64,000 nucleotides of DNA from Chelatococcus asaccharovorans (lineage in GTDB: Bacteria; Pseudomonadota; Alphaproteobacteria; Rhizobiales; Beijerinckiaceae): NCBI RefSeq assembly GCF_003201475.1, contig NZ_QJJK01000022.1:1-64000 (forward strand), given 5' to 3'. Positions 45,328 through 51,775 of this stretch are shown piece after piece. The notes beneath the pieces were generated by a model. The model did not search any database. It was not told where the DNA came from and worked only from the letters and a program-made list of their open reading frames with translations. Position 1 is the stretch's first letter. Every line of letters starts with the position of its first letter. A program made the translations under genes and the position numbers.

Positions 45328-45633
45328 TCAAGGAGTTATCTGCACCAAAATCGGGCCGATTTTCAGACCCCGATTCCGACGGAAAAACGACGTGTTGCAC
45401 ATCGTCGTCCATATCGACATTTCCAGGCGCCGCAGGAGGACAAGCCCTCCAGCACGGCGAACCTGCACACTCAATGCCTGGATCTCGCCCGAGCGGTTGC
45501 ATTCTTCAGTCAGGCGATGGTAGTAGCCTTGCAGCTTCAATGAGAAGCGACGCTGGGCCTCTTGAGCCGAAGGCGGATCGGATGGGGTGCCTCGATCCGT
45601 AGAATTTGAATTTTTAACGATTTCTGTAGCCAT
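45328..45633 (-). CDS. Small hypothetical protein
   Basis: 101 residues: MATEIVKNSNSTDRGTP, then a helix (SAQEAQRRFSLKLQGYYHRL), then RRAGGLVLLRRLEMSIW. AGAGGA with good spacing precedes the ATG. A short gene lies ten bases upstream. No family recognised. The 3' end contains a perfect palindrome (45347-45363). Confidence 0.45.
   Translation of the reverse strand: MATEIVKNSNSTDRGTPSDPPSAQEAQRRFSLKLQGYYHRLTEECNRSGEIQALSVQVRRAGGLVLLRRLEMSIWTTMCNTSFFRRNRGLKIGPILVQITP
45347..45363. repeat. Perfect palindrome AAAATCGG-G-CCGATTTT
   Basis: Eight-base arms around one base, at the 3' end of the 45.3 kb small gene. Could be a terminator stem on either strand or a protein-binding site. Confidence 0.45.
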
Positions 45634-45643
45634 GTTTATCCTC

Positions 45644-45847
45644 TTACTGCTGGCCATTGTAATAATTAAGGTATTTTCGGCGCGTGAACGCCTGTTGTTC
45701 GACCGCTTCCCACGACAAGGAGGCAGGCTCAAGCAGATGCTTGGGATAATAATCGATCGATTTCTTGCGTTCTTTGTGTATTTTTCGACGTTTCTCTATT
45801 ACTTTTTTCATAAAAAACTCTCTCAGCATTTTTGATATTTCAATCAT
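45644..45847 (-). CDS. Small basic hypothetical protein
   Basis: 67 residues, very rich in Lys and Arg in the first half (MKKVIEKRRKIHKERKKSID). GGAGA precedes the ATG at 45847; an alternative ATG lies 12 bases upstream. Ends ten bases before the next gene. Its composition suggests nucleic-acid binding, nothing more. Confidence 0.4.
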   Translation of the reverse strand: MIEISKMLREFFMKKVIEKRRKIHKERKKSIDYYPKHLLEPASLSWEAVEQQAFTRRKYLNYYNGQQ

Positions 45848-46063
45848 CAGATTCTCCATCGGTTTGGTTTCGGCGTGATCGCTTGGCGGTGGATTGCCAG
45901 CCCACCTCCGTCAAAAACATGTGGTGATATCTCGTCAGCTCATCTGATCCTCCTGTTTCCTTGTTCTCATCGCAGAGCCGCCCGCGACCTAAGATGGGTG
46001 AGGCCACGTCGGCAGAGCCCCAAACGGAGGCTCATCGACGATGATAATCAAGCAACGCGCCAT

Positions 46064-46702
46064 TTACGGCGTGTTCGCAGCCTGCATCTGATAGGTGACG
46101 GAGCGGCCCAGCTTCCTCTTGCTCTTCCTTTTGCCTTGAGACTTGGGCCGGGGGTAGATTACGCAGGTTCGTGCGAAGTCGCATGTCGTGCGCGTGTGGT
46201 ACAGGTCTTCCAGGATTGACTGAGCCACGTCTGCAATGGCGTTGTCGGCGATGGGAAACACCTCGACTTGGCGAATTCCCCGTTTCCTACAGCCCACAGA
46301 TCCGGCTAATTTATTCACGATGCGGGAAAATCGATCGACATACCCCGCACTCACGACCCACAACGAGCGGATGTGGACATGCTGGGCACCAACATCTCTT
46401 CTGGCGAGCCAATCGGACCTGCCAGCGTCGATCACAAAGCATGCCCGAGGCCTCATATGATCAAGGGCGACAGACGACTTTCGGCCCAGAATCGCCCTGC
46501 ATACGCGATCGAAAAATGCCCCTCCGGCATCCATACGAGCGACGGACGCATCCCCGGAGCGTGGCCCTCCTTCAAAGAAGATCCTGACCTCAACGAATCG
46601 GCTGTCTTTATGGGATCCGGCATCGAAATGCGGGCCGGCGAAGAACTCTATAATATCATCTTGCGACTGATACTTATCAGAAAATTTTGTTACTGTATCC
46701 AT
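46064..46702 (-). CDS. Rep-like paralogue 3 with partial HUH motif
   Basis: 212-residue protein. The motif I strand reads FVEVRIFFE (about residues 36-44), followed by a helix FFDRVCRAILG, then RPRACFVIDAG, then HVHIRSLWVVS. When aligned to paralogue 4 by RSLWVV/HSVWAV, only the first of the two HUH histidines is kept (His110) and the second is Arg112. However, an HVH pair occurs two residues earlier. No clear YxxK. Basic C-terminus (KSQGKRKSKRKLGR) fits DNA binding. A strong promoter (TTGACA-18-TATAAT) and GAGG precede it. Confidence 0.6.
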   Translation of the reverse strand: MDTVTKFSDKYQSQDDIIEFFAGPHFDAGSHKDSRFVEVRIFFEGGPRSGDASVARMDAGGAFFDRVCRAILGRKSSVALDHMRPRACFVIDAGRSDWLARRDVGAQHVHIRSLWVVSAGYVDRFSRIVNKLAGSVGCRKRGIRQVEVFPIADNAIADVAQSILEDLYHTRTTCDFARTCVIYPRPKSQGKRKSKRKLGRSVTYQMQAANTP

Positions 46703-46721
46703 TAATAACCTCTAATATGCA

Positions 46722-46751
46722 ATTATACATCGCGCCTTCCAATATTGTCAA
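46722..46751 (-). promoter_or_regulatory. Consensus sigma-70 promoter for paralogue 3
   Basis: On the minus strand TTGACA (46751-46746), an 18-base spacer and TATAAT (46727-46722), 20 bases before the ATG at 46702. A perfect match at both boxes is rare in this genome type. The rest of the spacer to 47,030 shows nothing further. Confidence 0.75.
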
Positions 46752-47030
46752 GCCCAATTGAACTGAAATACAAATAATCGGAATTCTTTCTGAAATATGC
46801 CTCCAACAACACTCTATGGCCGATCCGCCCGAGCCCCTAGCTGATTGGCCTATACTAACTCACGAACAACCTTATTATGCTTCTTGATTCGGCATTCGGC
46901 AAATTGTAAATTGATATATTATTGTTGTTTTCTATCACTAACCTAGTCGATCGAGGAAGAATGACATCTATCGGAAGTAAATGCCCGTTCTATACCTACG
47001 AATTGCCTTCTACCATCCGATGCAACCGCC

Positions 47031-47762
47031 TTAATCAGGGTGTCTGTTCTCGGCAGATGCTACGGTCCAGATTGTATGATGGCGACGCCTCCCCCTCGGA
47101 TAGACCTCCAAGTCCTGCTCATAGCCAGGCGATTCGTTGTTATAGAAGCCAAGCTTCCTCGCGTAGGCTATGACCTTATAGAGTTCTTTTCTTTCAACAG
47201 ACCGGATGTCGATGGTCTCAACACCTCTTTCAAGGCAGTATCTGCATCTCGCAGCCTCGGGTATGTGCTTCTCAATGAGCGCCCGTTGGTCATCCCTCAC
47301 TGCCCATACAGAGTGAATGTGAATGTTCACGGGAGATACCAGACGATCGGCATATCTTGATCCCTCAGCATCAATCAAGGCCACAACCCTGGGAATAGCT
47401 TCAGATTGGCGATGGTGGTTCTTGCCTAAAGCCAATCGGCAAGTTTGGTTGTAGAGAACGCCAAATGTGTTCAGACGGTTGCGCGACAGATCTTTTACAA
47501 GGTTACGGACTGAGAACGTCACTGTCACAAAAAGGAAGCATGCGGCTGTCTCGTCTCCGTATGAAGCTGTGAGAAGATCCACAAAATGCGCGGTGAGAGC
47601 CTCATGACAGGCAGTTGATGGGTGGCGCTGTCGGAGATGTGTGATCCGTGATTTTTGTTTGCTAGGCTTGGAAAAGGATTGAAAGACGACGCCAGGGACG
47701 GCCTTAGTTCCAACGTTAGCTTGTGTTAGTGATTCACATGAATCTATAATTGATTTGTCCAT
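47031..47762 (-). CDS. HUH-type replication initiator-like protein (paralogue 4, motifs intact)
   Basis: 243-residue protein with the three hallmark motifs of rolling-circle Rep and related HUH endonucleases. Motif I is FVTVTFS (residues 78-84), motif II HIHSVW (His148 and His150), and motif III YARK (Tyr200 and Lys203, YxxK). Between I and II lie FGVLYNQTCRLALG and IPRVVALIDAEG, shared with the three degenerate relatives. Such enzymes nick one DNA strand through the Tyr, starting replication or transposition. GGAGAG seven bases before the ATG at 47762 sets the start. No helicase domain is fused. This is a motif-based call; I do not recognise a named family. Confidence 0.65.
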   Translation of the reverse strand: MDKSIIDSCESLTQANVGTKAVPGVVFQSFSKPSKQKSRITHLRQRHPSTACHEALTAHFVDLLTASYGDETAACFLFVTVTFSVRNLVKDLSRNRLNTFGVLYNQTCRLALGKNHHRQSEAIPRVVALIDAEGSRYADRLVSPVNIHIHSVWAVRDDQRALIEKHIPEAARCRYCLERGVETIDIRSVERKELYKVIAYARKLGFYNNESPGYEQDLEVYPRGRRRHHTIWTVASAENRHPD

Positions 47763-48009
47763 AAATAAACTCTCCATCTTCAAATATTTTTCGTTGTCAA
47801 AATGACATAGGTATAAATTCGCCCGCCCGACGTTACGCCGAACATGCGTGAATAAGGATGAGGTTCAAGGATCCAAATCGGAGGCTCGCCGTCGCGATGG
47901 GTACCAACAACTGGTTATTTAGGCCGGCGATCATGTCCCATGGCGCTCAGCGGCAATTTTTTTGATATTATTTTCGGGATAACGTTTAATCCCCGAACAT
48001 GAACAGTGA

Positions 48010-48438
48010 TCATCCGCGAATGATGATCTCAATCGCATCCTCGGTCACACCGAACGAAACAGCCAGCAGCTCCTTGGCTCGTCCAATCGTCAGGCAGCCT
48101 GGCCCCGGGACAATCGTGACAGCCCCCGTCGGCGATTGCTCTGGCTTCACCGAGCCGCCCCCCTCCTGACCAGTCCTCGCCAGCCCGCCCACCTTGCTCA
48201 GATCACCATGCCCGATGAACCGAGAATGGTGGCCACGGCGGCCCAGCATAAGGCGCCCATATCCCAGCTGGTCGAGAATCCGGAAGCATCTGAAGACTTC
48301 GGTTTGGGTCAGGCCCGCTCCCGCTATCGCCTGGTCGACTGAGATTTCGCGTTCCTTTTTCCCAAGGCCAGCCAACCAATCGATCATACTGCGAAACGCC
48401 AGATCGTTGTCATAATGGGCCTGGATCTCCCCGTTCAT
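48010..48438 (-). CDS. Winged-helix-like hypothetical protein
   Basis: 142 residues. Residues about 30-75 look like a winged helix: REISVDQAIAGAGLTQTEVF, RCFRILDQLGYGRLMLGRRG, HHSRFIG. A flexible Gly/Pro stretch and a small C-terminal segment (TIGRAKELLAVSFGVTEDAI) follow. GGAG before the ATG at 48438, and a promoter-like TTGACA lies 75 bases upstream. Possibly the regulator of the neighbouring genes; no family recognised. Confidence 0.55.
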   Translation of the reverse strand: MNGEIQAHYDNDLAFRSMIDWLAGLGKKEREISVDQAIAGAGLTQTEVFRCFRILDQLGYGRLMLGRRGHHSRFIGHGDLSKVGGLARTGQEGGGSVKPEQSPTGAVTIVPGPGCLTIGRAKELLAVSFGVTEDAIEIIIRG

Positions 48439-48487
48439 TGTTGGCTCCGCTGATGCACCCTGCATACCCCTCCCCTCGCATGCAGCA

Positions 48488-48516
48488 CACATAGGTTAGT
48501 AAGTTTTAATTGTCAA
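48488..48516 (-). promoter_or_regulatory. Promoter-like site for the winged-helix gene
   Basis: Minus strand TTGACA (48516-48511), 17-base spacer, TATGTG (48493-48488). Good -35, mediocre -10. Confidence 0.45.
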
Positions 48517-48736
48517 TAGCACTAGCGACTACTAGGGGGTCTTTTTCCGAAATGTCTTAGGCGATTAAGGCGCCCTTGTAGCTAACGGCGATCAGGTAGC
48601 GGATAACGGTATGTCGTCGATCTCACCTCAGCCAATTCTGATGACCAGGTTACCGCTTGGTGATACAAGAGCTCGGCGCCCCACTCGCAAGCCGTCGAAT
48701 GGCGAGCGGCAGGCCAACCACATTTTTGTGTAGCCC

Positions 48737-49315
48737 TTACAAGGCGCGATCGCGCACCCGCATGAGGGTTTGCCGGCTCACCCCATATTTCCGCGCAGCC
48801 ATCGCAATGCTCATGCCTGCGTTCAGATCGGAACGAGCCGCTTCTCTCTGTTGCAAGGTCAGAAGCGATGGCCGGCCGAGGGTCTTACCCTGCGATCTCG
48901 CGCGCTTGAGACCGGATTGGGTCCGCTCAATCAGAAGGTCGCGTTCGAATTGCGCCACGGCATTGAGAACATTCATGGTCATGGTGCCCGCGGAGCTCGT
49001 CAGATCGACACCGCCTAGCGCCAGGCAATGGACTTTCACCCCCATGGTGCTCAACTTCGATACCGTGGAACTGACGTCAATGGCATCGCGTCCCAGCCGA
49101 TCCAGTTTCGTGACGATCAACACGTCCCCCTTCTCCATGCGATCAAGGAGCCGGCTGAAGCCATCCCGTCTTGCGATAGCGACACTTCCTGAAACGGTCT
49201 CGGCAACGACCCGGTGGGCTTCTATTCGGAAACCCGCCGCTTCGATCTCAAGGATCTGGTTCTCCGTCGTCTGTCCTGTCGTTGAAACGCGTGCGTAGGC
49301 AAAAATCCGTGTCAT
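48737..49315 (-). CDS. Serine resolvase/invertase
   Basis: 192-residue small serine recombinase of the Tn3 resolvase/Hin class. N-terminal FAYARVSTTGQT with the nucleophilic Ser near residue 11, then DVLIVTKLDRLGRDAIDVSS and MTMNVLNAVAQFERDLLIER. The C-terminal HTH reads MSIAMAARKYGVSRQTLMRV. Complete. No Tn3 transposase is adjacent, so it probably serves to resolve dimers or cointegrates of the surrounding element. A res-like region lies directly upstream. Confidence 0.9.
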   Translation of the reverse strand: MTRIFAYARVSTTGQTTENQILEIEAAGFRIEAHRVVAETVSGSVAIARRDGFSRLLDRMEKGDVLIVTKLDRLGRDAIDVSSTVSKLSTMGVKVHCLALGGVDLTSSAGTMTMNVLNAVAQFERDLLIERTQSGLKRARSQGKTLGRPSLLTLQQREAARSDLNAGMSIAMAARKYGVSRQTLMRVRDRAL

Positions 49316-49440
49316 GAATGTCCTTATAGGCCGTCCGAAATATCGCGCCTGTTCAATATTGAGTCAATCTATTTTACGGACATTCACAAACGCGCCGTCC
49401 AAAAACCTTCCTTTTCGGACGGGGCTATTCTCATGCAATT
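49316..49440. promoter_or_regulatory. Probable res site of the serine resolvase
   Basis: The 125 bases before the resolvase start contain several copies of the word GTCCG in both orientations. GAATGTCC (49316-49323) faces GGACATTC (49378-49385), and CCGTCC lies near 49397 facing CGGACGGGG near 49415. Arrays of this kind upstream of a resolvase gene are the usual recombination/operator site. Confidence 0.55.
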
Positions 49441-49472
49441 GGTAACAGTTGAAGTTTTGTAAATGAGGATGG

Positions 49473-49500
49473 ATTGAACCGCTGATTGAAGCGGTTCAAT
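49473..49500. repeat. Perfect 11-base-pair hairpin
   Basis: ATTGAACCGCT-gattga-AGCGGTTCAAT, in the 490-base gap between resolvase and ATPase. No T-run, so not an obvious terminator. Confidence 0.7.
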
Positions 49501-49534
49501 GCCTGCGGCAATTAAAATTATCCGAGAATGAGTC

Positions 49535-49549
49535 GTCACCTCAGGTGAC
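49535..49549. repeat. Perfect palindrome GTCACCT-c-AGGTGAC
   Basis: Seven-base arms around one base, 35 bases after the hairpin at 49473. Looks like a dimeric protein-binding site; no neighbour with the same arms was found. Confidence 0.6.
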
Positions 49550-49659
49550 ATGAAAAAATTTGGGTTTGGACGATGAATTTTCTCGATAATTTGGATTGGC
49601 GTTGGTACCTTAATCCATGTAACATAAAGAATATTACCAGATAAATCCTTATTATCCTT

Positions 49660-49709
49660 CTCCCGTACAATATATTGCCACAGACACCCATACCGATATT
49701 CTGCGGGAG
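49660..49709 (+). repeat. 50-base hairpin repeat, copy 1
   Basis: Begins CTCCCGTACAATAT and ends ATATTCTGCGGGAG, forming a stem of 12 matched pairs out of 14 around a 22-base loop. The first 34 bases recur with one change at 54611-54644 in the same orientation. It lies 100 bases beyond the stop of the minus-strand ATPase gene, so with copy 2 it encloses the ATPase and polymerase genes. Candidate recombination (att), replication-origin or HUH-nuclease recognition site. Confidence 0.85.
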
Positions 49710-49809
49710 ATTACTCCGACCTAACGATAACGATAAAAATTACCTCTTGTAGCATTTGCCCGTCCAGCATTGAAGCTGACAAATCAATGGGATATCTGAT
49801 CGTCACCCG

Positions 49810-51030
49810 TCAGTCCCATAAACTCGATAGCGGTGTCGCGATAAGCTTCTCCCCAAAGGAAATCACGTCTGTGCCGTCGTAGAGCAAGGCTCCGACCGCG
49901 AAGCGGTCACCGCATGCGTTGGCCAGTGCGCGCAACCCCCCGAAATCGCCCGGTTTCACAGTTGCGCTCGCCTTGACCTCAATGCCCACGATCATCCCGT
50001 CGTCTTTCTCCAGCACGATGTCCACCTCTCGCCCTTCCCTGTCGCGGAAATGATAGGGCGCCAGCCTCAGGTCACTCGAGGTCATCAGCTTCAGAATCTC
50101 TGAGAAAACGAAGGTCTCTAACAGCGCTCCGAAAAGCGTCCGATCCGCCCTCACCCGATCAAAGGTCAATCCGCGGGTACTCGCCAGCAGGCCGGAATCC
50201 AGGAAGTGCACCTTGGGTGTCTTCACGATTCGCTTCAGCGCATTCGTGTACCAGGGTTGCAACATCGCAACCAGGAACACCTGTTCGAGCAGGCCAACAT
50301 ACCGTTGTCCCGTCTTGTGGCTGACATTGATGCAGCCACCTAGCTGTGAGTAATTGACCAACTGGCCGGAATGCTCCGCCAGCAACCGGACGAACCGTGG
50401 CAGTTCGGTCATTTTTCCCACATTGGCGATGTCTCGCAGATCGCGCGTCAGGATCGAGGTCAGATAGGATCGTAACCAGTCTTGCCGACGACGCTCACTC
50501 GCACGACTGATAACTTCGGGAAAGCCACCAAGCAGGACGATTTGCACCAGGTCCTCGCCCACGACGGTGTCGGATGGCCTTTGCGACCGGCCCGCAAAAA
50601 GCCGATCGAGAAACTCTGGCTTCCGACCTAAGATCTCCGCTCTGGCCAGCGGCAACATCTGGATTGTTTCCACTCGCCCCGCCAAGCTGTCGGCCACCCT
50701 TGGCAGGGTCAATACGTTTGCCGAGCCGGTGAGAAGGAACCGTCCTGGTCGGTAGTCCTCGTCGACCGACCTCTTGATCGCCAGCAGCAGATCGGGGGCA
50801 CGCTGAACTTCGTCGATGATCGCCTGATCCAATCCCCTGATGAATCCCACAGGGTCAGATTGGGCGGCTTCAAGTGCAGTTTGATCATCGAGGGTGATAT
50901 ATGTTCGATTGGCATCACCCATCTCTCTTACCAGGGTGGTTTTGCCGGCCCGGCGCGGCCCCACAATTAAGACAACTGGTGTATCCGCCAGAGCCTCCTC
51001 GGTCCGACGTTTTACAACTCGCTCAAACAT
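49810..51030 (-). CDS. AAA ATPase with DUF4143 domain
   Basis: 406-residue protein of the AAA_14/DUF4143 class. Walker A GPRRAGKTTLV, Walker B AIIDEVQRAPDLL, arginine-containing GRFLLTGSANVL. The C-terminal DUF4143 region has YSQLGGCINVSHKTGQRYVG, HFLDSGLLASTRG, and a PD-(D/E)xK-like VDIVLEKDDGMIVGIEVKAS. The family is widespread and poorly understood, often on mobile DNA. AGGGA seven bases before the ATG at 51030 sets the start. Its promoter is covered by three 22-base-spaced repeats, so it is probably tightly or self-regulated. Divergent from the polymerase gene inside the hairpin-flanked unit. Confidence 0.88.
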   Translation of the reverse strand: MFERVVKRRTEEALADTPVVLIVGPRRAGKTTLVREMGDANRTYITLDDQTALEAAQSDPVGFIRGLDQAIIDEVQRAPDLLLAIKRSVDEDYRPGRFLLTGSANVLTLPRVADSLAGRVETIQMLPLARAEILGRKPEFLDRLFAGRSQRPSDTVVGEDLVQIVLLGGFPEVISRASERRRQDWLRSYLTSILTRDLRDIANVGKMTELPRFVRLLAEHSGQLVNYSQLGGCINVSHKTGQRYVGLLEQVFLVAMLQPWYTNALKRIVKTPKVHFLDSGLLASTRGLTFDRVRADRTLFGALLETFVFSEILKLMTSSDLRLAPYHFRDREGREVDIVLEKDDGMIVGIEVKASATVKPGDFGGLRALANACGDRFAVGALLYDGTDVISFGEKLIATPLSSLWD

Positions 51031-51048
51031 GCCATTCCCTGACAATCC

Positions 51049-51106
51049 TCGGCAGATTGGAATTATCATGTCCGCCAATTGGAAGTCAATGATCCGCCTA
51101 TTGGAA
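51049..51106 (-). promoter_or_regulatory. Three direct repeats spaced 22 bases over the ATPase promoter
   Basis: On the plus strand TCGGCAGATTGGAA (51049), TCCGCCAATTGGAA (51071) and TCCGCCTATTGGAA (51093), each exactly 22 bases apart, two helical turns. On the minus strand a promoter TTGACT (51089-51084), 17 bases, ATAATT (51066-51061) is interleaved: the middle repeat fills the spacer between the boxes. Ideal geometry for cooperative repression. Confidence 0.75.
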
Positions 51107-51336
51107 CATCAAATCCCGCCGGATCGCAGGATCAAGGATGACATGGGTCAGCAAAGCCGAGAACAATGACGCCGCTGGCTCCTGCGCAAGCACATATCCT
51201 ACTCAAATCCAGCGCAAGCGCGAAGGCTTGGCCTCTAAGCATCTCAATTCCAATGTGGTCGCTTAAACCAGGATCCCGCCGCTCGAGGGCTCAGTAGAAT
51301 GAAGCCTAAGATGCCTCGTTGAGACGATGCCTACCG

Positions 51337-51600
51337 CTACGGAGTCTTGGAACGACGGTCTTGTCTGCGAGAAAAGTGAGCCAGCATCGCGCACAACCGG
51401 CGCAGGTCCATTTGGCGGATATTATGTCGGACTTTAGCCTGCGCAAGAAGTTGCCGTGCGTGTATTGCCGCCTCTCCGCTTCTCTCGAGACTCTCAATAA
51501 AGGCCTCGTGGAGCAAAAGGCGCCTCTCACCCTTTTGCACCTGCCTCTGAGCCTCGCAGAGATGGCATTCAAGGGCACGAATTATGAGAATCTGTAACAT
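51337..51600 (-). CDS. Small coiled-coil-like protein
   Basis: 87 residues: ALECHLCEAQRQVQKGERRL, LLHEAFIESLERSGEAAIHA, RQLLAQ. This matches a short helical protein often seen in Rhizobiales that starts with a L-x-x-A-E-x-x-V-x-x-GE-R-x-I pattern; a broken relative lies at 59.16 kb. GGAGG stands unusually close to the ATG at 51600. Function unknown. Confidence 0.5.
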   Translation of the reverse strand: MLQILIIRALECHLCEAQRQVQKGERRLLLHEAFIESLERSGEAAIHARQLLAQAKVRHNIRQMDLRRLCAMLAHFSRRQDRRSKTP

Positions 51601-51775
51601 CCTCCGTTACCTCTCATCGAAAGATGGCATAGTTTGGGTAACCGGTTCAGGCTTGCCTGTGGCTTACCACAGCTGCACGATCGAGCGGCTTCCCTGCGTC
51701 TGATGGCAATGGCACTTGCCGACAAGGAACCCAAGCTCCATCTTGGCCATATGAAGGCTTTGGGGGCCGGAGCAG

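Noticed and set aside
46922-47173. Plus-strand frame opposite the end of the HUH gene
   Set aside because: Mostly antisense to the HUH gene, composition unlike coding sequence.
47971-47998. Hairpin TTCGGGAT/ATCCCCGAA as a terminator of the winged-helix gene
   Set aside because: On the transcribed strand it is followed by A-rich, not T-rich, sequence, and one arm has a bulge.
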